This document shows positions 31,189-38,311 of a stretch of 64,000 nucleotides of DNA, one piece after another. The notes beneath the pieces were generated by a model. That model was not told where the DNA came from and did no database searches. It was given only the letters and a program-made list of their open reading frames with translations. Position numbers and translations under genes: made by a program. The stretch comes from Rhodospirillales bacterium (lineage in GTDB: Bacteria; Pseudomonadota; Alphaproteobacteria; Acetobacterales; Acetobacteraceae), in the NCBI GenBank assembly GCA_025352665.1, contig JANXSM010000062.1:16398-80397 (forward strand), in the 5' to 3' direction. Position 1 is the stretch's first letter, and each line of letters starts with the position of its first letter.

Positions 31189-32264
31189 CAGAAATAACCC
31201 TCGCGCTTCTTGCGTTCCATGGAGGCGGTCTCGTCATGGTCGATCAACCGGCCTTGCCGCTCGGATTTCGTCGAGGCGAGCATTTCGTCAACAATTGCAT
31301 CGACTGTTTCGGAACTGGACTCCATTGCCCCTGTGAGCGGATAACATCCCAATGTCCTGAAACGAACCTGCATCTGGACAAGTCTCTCCTGCGGCTCCAG
31401 CGGCATCCTTTCGTCATCCTGCATGATAAGGGTTGCCCCGCGGACGACGATCGGCCGCGTGGCTGCAAAATACAGGGGCACGACAGGGATCTCTTCAGCG
31501 CGGATGTACGACCAGATATCGGCTTCAGTCCAATTGGAGATCGGGAACACCCGTATCGATTCACCGCGGGCCACACGACCGTTGTAAAGGTTCCAAAGCT
31601 CCGGACGCTGGTTGCGCGGATCCCAGGTATGCTGCGGCGTTCTGAACGAGAAAATGCGCTCCTTTGCGCGGCTGGCCTCTTCGTCTCTCCGGCCTCCGCC
31701 AAAAGCTGCGTCGTATCCGCCGAGATCCAGGGCCTGTTTCAGACCCTCCGTGCTCATCACCTGTGCATGCACGGTGGGGCCTGAGGCGATTGGGTTGATG
31801 CCGCGGTCAAGTCCATCTTGGTTGGTGTGGACGATCAGGCGAATGCCGAGCGCCTTCACCAACAGATCACGGTAGCGGATCATATCCTGGAAATCCCAGG
31901 TGGTGGCGATGTGTAGAAATGGAAACGGCGGCAGGCCCGGAAAGAAGGCTTTGCGCGCAAGGTGCAGCATGACCGTGCTGTCCTTACCGATCGAGTAGAG
32001 AAACACCGGGTTCGCGCACTGCGCAACAACTTCGCGCATGATCTCGATCGACTCGGCCTCAAGCCGTCGAAGATGGGGGGTCAGATACCGACCATGCGGC
32101 GTTTCAGGGCCGGCTGCGGCGTAGCGGGCAATCGCCGTGGCAAGATCTGTATTCGCTGTCTGGCGAAACGGAGTTGCCCCGGACGATGCTTTGGAAAGAA
32201 CTGTGTAAGACAAACCAAAACCTTGCGAAGTTATTACAGTCTGTTCAGAATGAAACCAAGGCAC
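31188..32264 (-). CDS. cysD: Sulfate adenylyltransferase subunit 2
   Basis: The ATP-sulfurylase small subunit, paired with CysNC. Family motifs are [34 protein letters not shown] (PP-loop), [49 protein letters not shown] and the C-terminal KKREGYF. The frame is open for 358 residues from a GTG at 32264, about 55 more than usual before the conserved LTPHLRRLE. No ATG lies between. A TTG at about 32213 behind CAAGG would give a length nearer the norm, so the true start is uncertain. Confidence 0.93.
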   Translation of the reverse strand: MPWFHSEQTVITSQGFGLSYTVLSKASSGATPFRQTANTDLATAIARYAAAGPETPHGRYLTPHLRRLEAESIEIMREVVAQCANPVFLYSIGKDSTVMLHLARKAFFPGLPPFPFLHIATTWDFQDMIRYRDLLVKALGIRLIVHTNQDGLDRGINPIASGPTVHAQVMSTEGLKQALDLGGYDAAFGGGRRDEEASRAKERIFSFRTPQHTWDPRNQRPELWNLYNGRVARGESIRVFPISNWTEADIWSYIRAEEIPVVPLYFAATRPIVVRGATLIMQDDERMPLEPQERLVQMQVRFRTLGCYPLTGAMESSSETVDAIVDEMLASTKSERQGRLIDHDETASMERKKREGYF

Positions 32265-32302
32265 CCAGCGTGCTCAAGCTCGTGGATAGCCGCCTTTGCT
32301 CA

Positions 32303-32316
32303 TTGTTATATAACAA
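32303..32316. promoter_or_regulatory. 14-bp palindrome TTGTTATATAACAA upstream of cysD
   Basis: A perfect, AT-only-centred palindrome about 40 bp upstream of the longest cysD start. It would suit a dimeric regulator or an overlapping -10 region. No regulator gene is adjacent, so its role is open. Confidence 0.3.
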
Positions 32317-32363
32317 ATTGCTGTGAGCGCCGCCCAGCCAAAACATTCGCTGATGGCGTGGCC

Positions 32364-32918
32364 TCATATCCTCTCGCTCACTGCGATTGCAATTTTACAC
32401 CCCGCCTTGATCACACGTGTCAGCAGACGATAGCCGACCACCTGCTCCGCCTCATGGGCCAGGCCGATGTCTCGGTGCTCGAGTTCTTCCGCCCTGAACG
32501 TCTCGATCGTTTCGCGCAACGCCGTCTCGTCATCGCCGAGTTCGCCCGCCTGCGCGGAATAATGCTCGTCGATTGTCTCCTCCACCGCCACCGTGCAGGC
32601 CATCGCAGCACGAGTACCCATCGCGGCAGTGACCGCGCCGAGCGCGAATCCGGCGATGTTCCAGAGCGGCAACAGCACTGTCGGGCGCACTCTGCGATCG
32701 GCGATCAGGCCCGCAAACGTGTCGAGATGGACCTGCTCCTGTGCCTTCATGTGGCGCAGGATATCGCCGTTTGGCCCGCGGCCGAGCACGGCAAGTTGGC
32801 CGCTGTAGATCCGCGCCGCGCCGTATTCCCCGGCGTGGTCGACGCGGATCATACGCGCGATGCGGGATTTCGCGGTGGCGTCACCCGGCAAGGGGCGGTC
32901 AGAAATGGTATCGGTCAT
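32364..32918 (-). CDS. coq7: Demethoxyubiquinone hydroxylase Coq7
   Basis: A 184-residue ferritin-like di-iron monooxygenase of ubiquinone synthesis (C6 hydroxylation). Iron ligands are seen in MIRVDHAGEYGAARIYSGQ, KAQEQVHLDTF, AVEETIDEHYSAQ and FRAEELEHRDIG, i.e. the repeated E and ExxH pattern. The hydrophobic NIAGFALGAVTAAMGTRAAM is the membrane-contact helix. The start ATG at 32916-32918 overlaps the dsbB stop by 4 bp. A longer open frame running upstream through dsbB in another frame is not coding. Confidence 0.94.
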   Translation of the reverse strand: MTDTISDRPLPGDATAKSRIARMIRVDHAGEYGAARIYSGQLAVLGRGPNGDILRHMKAQEQVHLDTFAGLIADRRVRPTVLLPLWNIAGFALGAVTAAMGTRAAMACTVAVEETIDEHYSAQAGELGDDETALRETIETFRAEELEHRDIGLAHEAEQVVGYRLLTRVIKAGCKIAIAVSERI

Positions 32919-33415
32919 GGAGCACTCCGTTTTGTGCGGACCCAGAACATGGCGAGGCCCGCGGCAAGTGCCAGGGCCAGCAGCAGGTTGAAGCCGGCCA
33001 TCGAGATCGGCACCCAAGGGATAAGGAACGTCGGATCCTCGCATTGTTTGGAGGCCGTCGCCGGCATGGCGCGCAGACGCTCGGCGATCGACAGGCCGGT
33101 CAGCCGCGGTGCGGCGCATTCCGGCAGCGGGCTCGGCCACCAGTGGTACTCCACACCGACATGCACGAAGGCTGCGGCCGCCGCACCCAGCAGCACCAGG
33201 ATGCACAGCAGAAGCACCCATCTCGCCCAAGGACGCGGCAACACCGCGCCGAACAGCGCCAGCGGAGCTGCGATCCGGTAGGGCCAGCGCTCCACCAGGC
33301 ACAGCGCACAGGGCACCAGCCCTCCCCAATATTCTGTTGCCAACGCGAAACCGAGCGCGCCCCCGGAGATCGCGGCACAGATCAACAGCGCCAGGCGCAG
33401 CCGGGGGATCATCAT
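32915..33415 (-). CDS. dsbB: Disulfide bond formation protein B
   Basis: A 166-residue inner-membrane protein from MMIPRLRLALL. Four transmembrane helices are apparent. The quinone-proximal CxxC is in GGLVPCALCLVERWPYR, and the second periplasmic pair is PECAAP and ASKQCEDPT. DsbB reoxidises DsbA with ubiquinone, which pairs functionally with the ubiquinone enzyme Coq7 encoded next. The region directly upstream holds a tandem 43-bp duplication that also reaches the start region. Confidence 0.85.
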   Translation of the reverse strand: MMIPRLRLALLICAAISGGALGFALATEYWGGLVPCALCLVERWPYRIAAPLALFGAVLPRPWARWVLLLCILVLLGAAAAAFVHVGVEYHWWPSPLPECAAPRLTGLSIAERLRAMPATASKQCEDPTFLIPWVPISMAGFNLLLALALAAGLAMFWVRTKRSAP

Positions 33416-33419
33416 GCAT

Positions 33420-33502
33420 TGGATATGACGCGGTAAGCCCGCGTCGGGCAAGTTGCCCGCAGTGGATATGACGCGGTAAGCCCGCGTCGGGCAAGTTGCC
33501 CG
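33420..33502. repeat. Tandem 43-bp duplication upstream of dsbB
   Basis: The 40-base segment at 33420-33459, beginning TGGATATGACGCGGTAAGC, recurs identically at 33463-33502 with a period of 43. Each copy contains the hairpin CGGGCAAGTTGCCCG. It lies between the divergent dsbB and glutathione S-transferase starts, so it could double a regulatory site for either, or be a recent slippage event. Confidence 0.9.
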
Positions 33503-33547
33503 GCTTGCCTGCCTGTCCTAGGTTCCCGATAAATACGGGAGAGCAAC

Positions 33548-34174
33548 ATGTTGAAGCTGTGGGGCCGGGTGAATTCCAGCAACGTGCAGAAGGTGATCTG
33601 GCTGCTGGAGGAGTTGCACCTGCCCTATGACCGCGTCGACGTCGGCGGCCCGTTCGGCGGCACCGCCACGCCCGACTACCGCGCCATGAACCCGCTCGGC
33701 GTGGTACCGAGCCTGCAGGACGGCAATTTTGCCGTGTTCGAGAGCAACGTCATCCTGCGCTATCTGTGCAACGCCCATGCCCCGGCGTCGCCGTTCTATC
33801 CGGCCGACCCGTCGGGGCGCGCGGCCGTCGAGTCGTGGATGGATTTCCAGCAGACCTCGTTGGGCCGGCCGCAGACCACTGTGTTTCAGGGCTTGGTGCG
33901 CACGCCGCCGGAACAGCGCGACAACGCCGCTATCACGGCCGCGATCAAGGAGCTCAGCGGCATCTACGCCATCCTCGATGCACGTCTTGCCCGCCACCCT
34001 TATATGATCGGCGACAGCCTCACGCTGGCTGACATGGTGTATGGCCCGCATGTCCACCGCTGGCTGAAGCTGGACATTCCCGGCCGGCCAGAGCTCGCTC
34101 ATCTGTCTGCATGGTACGAGCGGTTCGTCCAGCGTCCCGCCTACGCAAAGCATCTCGCAATCGAAATAACCTAG
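33548..34174 (+). CDS. Glutathione S-transferase family protein
   Basis: A 208-residue protein. The thioredoxin-like N-terminal domain reads LKLWGRVNSSNVQKVIWLLE with the usual Ser/Asn at the catalytic position, then NPLGVVPSLQDGNFAVFESN, the glutathione-binding cis-proline and Glu-Ser. The all-helical C-terminal domain ends DSLTLADMVYGPHVHRW. The substrate cannot be predicted. The TAG stop at 34172-34174 is supplied by a repeat element. The start follows a TTCCCG...CGGGAG hairpin. Confidence 0.9.
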   Translation: MLKLWGRVNSSNVQKVIWLLEELHLPYDRVDVGGPFGGTATPDYRAMNPLGVVPSLQDGNFAVFESNVILRYLCNAHAPASPFYPADPSGRAAVESWMDFQQTSLGRPQTTVFQGLVRTPPEQRDNAAITAAIKELSGIYAILDARLARHPYMIGDSLTLADMVYGPHVHRWLKLDIPGRPELAHLSAWYERFVQRPAYAKHLAIEIT

Positions 34175-34277
34175 AGCGAGATGACGTCTTAATAGGCGAC
34201 GCCATCTCGCTCTACCTCTCTGTTTTATCGCGGGATTCAGACCTTTCGGCGATTTCACCTTCGGTCATCACGCTCTA
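34172..34277 (+). repeat. About 105-bp palindromic repeat, copy 3, giving stop codons to both flanking genes
   Basis: TAGAGCGAGATGACGTC pairs with GACGCCATCTCGCTCTA, followed by CCTCTCTGTTTTATCG and the closing CGGTCATCACGCTCTA. The left TAG (34172-34174) ends the glutathione S-transferase on the plus strand. The right CTA (34275-34277) is the TAG stop of the ABC exporter on the minus strand. The two convergent genes are thus separated by exactly one element. Confidence 0.92.
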
Positions 34278-36041
34278 GGCCAGCGCCTCGGTGAACTGCA
34301 GCGCGGCGAGCCGGCTGTAGAGCCCGCCGGCTTCGACCAACCCGGCATGAGTGCCGGTTTCCACGATGCGGCCGGCATCCATCACCACGATCCGATCGGC
34401 GTTGCGGATGGTGGCGAGGCGGTGGGCGACCACCAGCGTGGTGCGCCCGATCGCAAGGGTCGCCAGTGCATCCTGCACCGCGCGCTCGGCCTCGGCATCG
34501 AGGGCGGAGGTGGCTTCGTCCAGCAGCAGCACCGCGGGATCGCGCAGAATGGCGCGTGCAATGGCAATGCGCTGGCGCTGGCCGCCGGACAGTCGCACGC
34601 CCTTTTCGCCCAGAAATGAGTCCAACCCCTGCGGCAGCGCCTCCAGGAAGGCGGCATTGGCCGAGCGTGCCGCCGCCAGCACCTCGGCATCGCTCGCATC
34701 TGGCCGGCCGTAGCGGATGTTCTCCCGCGCGGATGCACTGAAAATCACCGGGTCCTGCGGCACCAGGCCGATGCGTCCGCGCAGCGCCTGCGGGTCGACG
34801 GTTGCGATATCGACCCCGTCCATCCGGATCACGCCGGACTGTGGATCGTAAAAGCGCAGCAGCAGCTGGAACAGGCTGGTCTTGCCGGCGCCCGACGGGC
34901 CTACGACCGCCACCGTCTCGCCGGGCGCCACGCTCAGCGAAAAATCTCGCACCGCCGGCGTCTCCGGCCGCGCCGGATAGGTGAAGCTGACGTGGTCGAA
35001 CGCCACCGCCCCGCGTGCTTTCGGCAATGTCGCCGGATGCGCCGGGGCTGCGATGCCCGCCCGCTCGGCCAACAGTTCGGTCACCCGCTCAGCGGCACCC
35101 GCGGCGCGCTGCACCTCGCCCCATAATTCGCTCATCGTCGCACCCGCGCTGGCCAGCAGCACCGCGTAGAACACGAAGGCCGACAGCTCGCCCCCGGTGA
35201 TCCGCCCGGCGATCACGTCGCGCCCGCCGACCCAAAGCGAGAAGGTGATCGCGCCGAAACCAAGCAGGATCACCATCAGAATAAGGCCGGCCCGCGTGCG
35301 CACCCGTTGCAAGGCCGCCTGCACGGAGGATTCCACGCCGGCTGCAAAATCCCGCCGCGCAATCGCCTCATGGGTGAACGCCTGCACCGTCTGCAGCCCG
35401 GCCAGCGCCTCCTCGGCGGCGGCGCCGAGATCGGCCACCCGGTCCTGCGCCGCGCGCGACAGCTTGCGCTCCCGCCTGCCGAAAAAGATCAACGGCACCA
35501 CCACGACCGGCACCACCAGAAGCACGATGCCGGCAAGCTTGGGGCTGGTGTACAGCAGCATGCCGATCGCGCCCGCCATCATCAGCGCGTTGCGCAGGTA
35601 CTGCGACACCGCCGATCCGACGAGAGCCTGCAGCACGGCGATATCCGCGGTCATGCGCGCCAGAATGTCACCGGTGCGGGCGGTCTCGAAGAATTCGGGG
35701 GAGAGCCCGATCACATGGTTGAACAGATCCCGCCGGATGTCGCCGGCCGTGCGTTCGCCGAGCCACGAGACCAGCAGGAACCGCGCATAGGTCGATACCC
35801 CCAGCAGCGCCACCACGGCGAACATCACCAGCGCCGCGCGGTCGAGCTCGTGCGGGCCGCCGGAGAAGCCCTGGTCGATCAGGTGGCGAACCCCTTGGCC
35901 CAGCGCCAGCAGCAGCGCGGCTGCGACCGCCAGTGCCATCCAGGCGCCGATCACCCGGCTGCGGTAAGGACGCAGATAGGGGATCAGCAGGCGGAGCGCA
36001 CCGATTGAAGCTTTCAGCTTGGTCCCGGTGGCTCCGCTCAT
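34275..36041 (-). CDS. ABC exporter, MsbA/multidrug-like half transporter
   Basis: A 588-residue protein from the ATG at 36041 behind GGAGTTTTG. The N-terminal 330 residues form a six-helix exporter domain (RVIGAWMALAVAAALLLALG, GIVLLVVPVVVVPLIFFG, LILMVILLGFGAITFSLWVG). The C-terminal ATPase has Walker A GPSGAGKTSLF, Q-loop VPQDPVIFS, signature LSGGQRQRIAIARA, Walker B AVLLLDEATSALD and the H-loop VVAHRLATI. It works as a homodimer exporting lipids, drugs or similar molecules; the cargo is not predictable. Its stop codon lies in the repeat. Confidence 0.93.
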   Translation of the reverse strand: MSGATGTKLKASIGALRLLIPYLRPYRSRVIGAWMALAVAAALLLALGQGVRHLIDQGFSGGPHELDRAALVMFAVVALLGVSTYARFLLVSWLGERTAGDIRRDLFNHVIGLSPEFFETARTGDILARMTADIAVLQALVGSAVSQYLRNALMMAGAIGMLLYTSPKLAGIVLLVVPVVVVPLIFFGRRERKLSRAAQDRVADLGAAAEEALAGLQTVQAFTHEAIARRDFAAGVESSVQAALQRVRTRAGLILMVILLGFGAITFSLWVGGRDVIAGRITGGELSAFVFYAVLLASAGATMSELWGEVQRAAGAAERVTELLAERAGIAAPAHPATLPKARGAVAFDHVSFTYPARPETPAVRDFSLSVAPGETVAVVGPSGAGKTSLFQLLLRFYDPQSGVIRMDGVDIATVDPQALRGRIGLVPQDPVIFSASARENIRYGRPDASDAEVLAAARSANAAFLEALPQGLDSFLGEKGVRLSGGQRQRIAIARAILRDPAVLLLDEATSALDAEAERAVQDALATLAIGRTTLVVAHRLATIRNADRIVVMDAGRIVETGTHAGLVEAGGLYSRLAALQFTEALA

Positions 36042-36069
36042 CAAAACTCCTGACCGGCCGGTGCTTAGA

Positions 36070-36119
36070 CCAACCCGCCTTCAGGTTGACGCATGAAGGA
36101 TGTGTCAACGGCGGTTTGG
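36070..36119. repeat. Stem-loop with TTGACGCA...TGTGTCAAC core, copy 1
   Basis: Outer arms CCAACCCGCC and GGCGGTTTGG (one mismatch) enclose an inner stem TTGAC/GTCAA with a 13-base loop GCATGAAGGATGT. A second element with the same core and different outer arms is at 39771-39823. It sits between gapR and the ABC exporter start. No T-run follows, so it is not a standard terminator. Confidence 0.6.
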
Positions 36120-36161
36120 CATGGGTCATATTTTGCCCGTCGCCGCCGGCCGGCCAGGTCC

Positions 36162-36437
36162 CTACATCCCCAGTGCACGGCGATACACGTCCAGCAGGGT
36201 CTCCTGCTCCTCGACATCCGCCGGCTCCTGCTTGCGGATGCGGATGAGCTGGCGGATCACCTTCACGTCGAACCCGGCGCTTTTGGCTTCGGCGTAGATG
36301 TCCTTGATATCGCTGCCCAACGCCTTGCGCTCTTCCTCAAGTCGTTCGATACGCTCGATCAGGCTGCGCAACCGGTCTGCGGCGATGTTGCCCCATTGGG
36401 CATTGTCCTGGGTGTCGTTGGCGCCATCACTGGGCAT
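36162..36437 (-). CDS. gapR: GapR-type (DUF2312) nucleoid protein
   Basis: A 91-residue protein. The body, starting AADRLRSLIERIERLEEERK then GSDIKDIYAEAKSAGFDVKV and IRQLIRIRKQ, is the DUF2312 coiled-coil that in Caulobacter is GapR, which clamps overtwisted, AT-rich DNA ahead of replication and transcription forks and stimulates topoisomerases. Length and sequence agree closely with that family. The first 15 residues are variable. Confidence 0.9.
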   Translation of the reverse strand: MPSDGANDTQDNAQWGNIAADRLRSLIERIERLEEERKALGSDIKDIYAEAKSAGFDVKVIRQLIRIRKQEPADVEEQETLLDVYRRALGM

Positions 36438-36500
36438 GGTGCGATCCTGCTGGGGGTGGGGGCGCGGGCGTAGCGCCCCGCCCCCCGCAGGTCAATGGAG

Positions 36501-36809
36501 TCAGGCGGCCGACGATGCGGCAAACGCTGAGAGCTGCTCCGGGCTCGCGACCTTCTGATGTTTTGCCTGCCATTCCTTGTAGGGCATGCCGTAGATGATC
36601 TCGCGCGCATCCGGGTCCGCCAATTCGGTGCCGCGAGCCTCGGCGGCCTCGCGATACCAGCGGCTGAGGCAGTTCCGGCAGAACCCGGCAAGGTTCATCA
36701 TGTCGATGTTGGCAACGTCGCTCCGCTCGCGCAGATGCGCTACCAAAGTACGAAACGCGGCCGCCTCGAGTTCGGTGGTCGTGGCGGCGTCGATGTCAGG
36801 ACGGCTCAT
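36501..36809 (-). CDS. DUF1244 family protein
   Basis: A 102-residue protein. The core AAFRTLVAHLRERSDVANID and MNLAGFCRNCLSRWYREAAE is the highly conserved DUF1244 signature with CxxC in FCRNCLSRW, followed by EIIYGMPYKEWQAKHQ. The family is common in alpha- and gammaproteobacteria; the structure is helical and no function is established. It is divergent from glycerate kinase and upstream of gapR in the same direction. Confidence 0.9.
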   Translation of the reverse strand: MSRPDIDAATTTELEAAAFRTLVAHLRERSDVANIDMMNLAGFCRNCLSRWYREAAEARGTELADPDAREIIYGMPYKEWQAKHQKVASPEQLSAFAASSAA

Positions 36810-36895
36810 GAGCGTGGTTCCTTCGCAGTTGCAGCATAGATGGTGTGTATGCCGCAGTTTCGCCATAGTGTTTGTAAAGCTGGGATGAAGCGTTA

Positions 36896-38170
36896 ATGAA
36901 TTGGAACGACAACGCGGCCCGCACGGCGCTGCGGGCGGTGTTCGACGCGGCGGTCGCCGCCGCCGACCCCAGACGGATGCTGCGTGACCACCTGCCGGCC
37001 AAACCGCGTTCCGGCCGTTGCATCGTGATCGGCGCCGGCAAATCGGCGGCCTGCATGGCCGCAGCCCTCGAGGCCGCCTGGCCGGATGTCGCCCTCTCCG
37101 GCCTGGTCGCCACGCGCTACGGCCATGGCATGCCGACAAGCCGGATCGAGGTGATCGAAGCAAGCCACCCGGTGCCGGACGCGAACAGCGAGATCGCGGC
37201 GCGTCGCATGCTGGAAGCGGTCCGTGGCCTTTCCGCCGATGACCTCGTGATCGCCCTCATGTCCGGCGGTGCGTCCGCCATCATGGCCCTGCCAGGCCCC
37301 GGGCTGACCCTTGCCGACAAGCAGGCGGTCAACCGCGCGCTGCTTGCCAGCGGCGCCGTCATCGGCGAGATGAACGTTGTCCGCAAGCATCTGTCGGGCA
37401 TCAAGGGCGGCCGCCTCGCGGCCGCAGCCAGCCCCGCCACCGTCATCACCCTGGCCATCAGCGATGTGCCCGGTGACGACCCCGCCGTCATCGGCTCCGG
37501 CCCCACGGTGCCCGACCCCAGCACGAAGGCTGAGGCGCGCGCCATTCTTGCCCGCTACGGCATCGCGATCTCGCCGGCCATGCAGGCCTGCCTGACCGAC
37601 GCCGCGGAAACCCCCAAGCCGGGCGAACTCCCCCACGCCAGCTTCCGCATGATCGCCACGCCTGCCATGGCGCTGGCCGCCGCCGCCGCGCGTGCCCGTG
37701 ATTTCGGCCTGACGCCGATGATCCTGGGCGATGCGCTGGAGGGTGAAAGTCGCGAAATGGGAATCGTCATGGCCGGCATCGCCCGCTCCGTCCGCAACCA
37801 CGGCGCCCCGCTCGCATCGCCTGCACTCCTGCTGTCGGGCGGCGAGACCACGGTCAGCATCGGTTTGGCCAAACCCGGGCGCGGCGGCCGCAACACCGAG
37901 TTCCTGCTCGCCCTGGCGGTCGCCCTCGGAGGAGACGCCGGTATCTGGGCGGCCGCCGGCGATACCGACGGGATCGACGGCACGGAGGACGCCGCCGGCG
38001 CCCTGGTCACGCCGGACACGCTGGCCCGCGCCCGCGCCCGGGGCCTGGACCCGCACGCCCACCTTGCCGGCCACAACAGCTACACGCTGTTCGACGGCCT
38101 TGGCGACCTGATCCGGACCGGGCCCACGCTTACCAATGTTAACGATATCCGCGCTATCCTGATCGCTTAG
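36896..38170 (+). CDS. ttuD: Glycerate 2-kinase (MOFRL/TtuD family)
   Basis: A 424-residue kinase of the GckA/TtuD family that phosphorylates D-glycerate to 2-phosphoglycerate. It has the nucleotide-fold GRCIVIGAGKSAACMAAALE, the loop IALMSGGASAIMALPGPGLT, NVVRKHLSGIKGGRLA, SDVPGDDPAVIGSGPTVPD and the C-terminal MOFRL segment LLLSGGETTVSI ... GGRNTEFLLALA ... AAGDTDGIDGTEDAAGA. The product feeds enolase and then pyruvate kinase, which is the next gene; the ttuD-pyk pairing is common. The TAG stop is the end of a repeat element. Confidence 0.92.
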   Translation: MNWNDNAARTALRAVFDAAVAAADPRRMLRDHLPAKPRSGRCIVIGAGKSAACMAAALEAAWPDVALSGLVATRYGHGMPTSRIEVIEASHPVPDANSEIAARRMLEAVRGLSADDLVIALMSGGASAIMALPGPGLTLADKQAVNRALLASGAVIGEMNVVRKHLSGIKGGRLAAAASPATVITLAISDVPGDDPAVIGSGPTVPDPSTKAEARAILARYGIAISPAMQACLTDAAETPKPGELPHASFRMIATPAMALAAAAARARDFGLTPMILGDALEGESREMGIVMAGIARSVRNHGAPLASPALLLSGGETTVSIGLAKPGRGGRNTEFLLALAVALGGDAGIWAAAGDTDGIDGTEDAAGALVTPDTLARARARGLDPHAHLAGHNSYTLFDGLGDLIRTGPTLTNVNDIRAILIA

Positions 38171-38272
38171 AGCGTGACGACCGAAGGTGGAATCGCTGAA
38201 AGGTCTGAATCACGCGATAAAACACGGAGCTGGAGCGTGATGGCGTCGCCTATCAGACGCCATCACGCTCCA
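38168..38272 (-). repeat. About 105-bp palindromic repeat, copy 4 (reverse orientation)
   Basis: Read on the minus strand it is the same element as at 15797, with the GAGCGTGATGGCGTC / GACGCCATCACGCTC hairpin at 38232-38272 and the GGTCATCACGCTCTA-type end at 38168. The TAG at 38168-38170 is the glycerate kinase stop, although here it comes from the opposite end of the element. The hairpin end lies about 40 bp upstream of the pyk start. Confidence 0.88.
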
Positions 38273-38311
38273 GAGAAAAGGCGCCGGTTCGCGGAATGCC
38301 AAGGAGAAGTC

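Noticed and set aside
29338..32264. Assimilatory cysteine operon
   Set aside because: Only activation genes are present; no PAPS reductase, sulfite reductase or sulfate transporter is adjacent, and a sulfotransferase faces them.
32364..33494. A single 376-residue protein covering coq7 and its upstream region
   Set aside because: Only the last 184 residues are Coq7; the first part is an out-of-frame reading of dsbB, whose own frame has the DsbB cysteines and helices.
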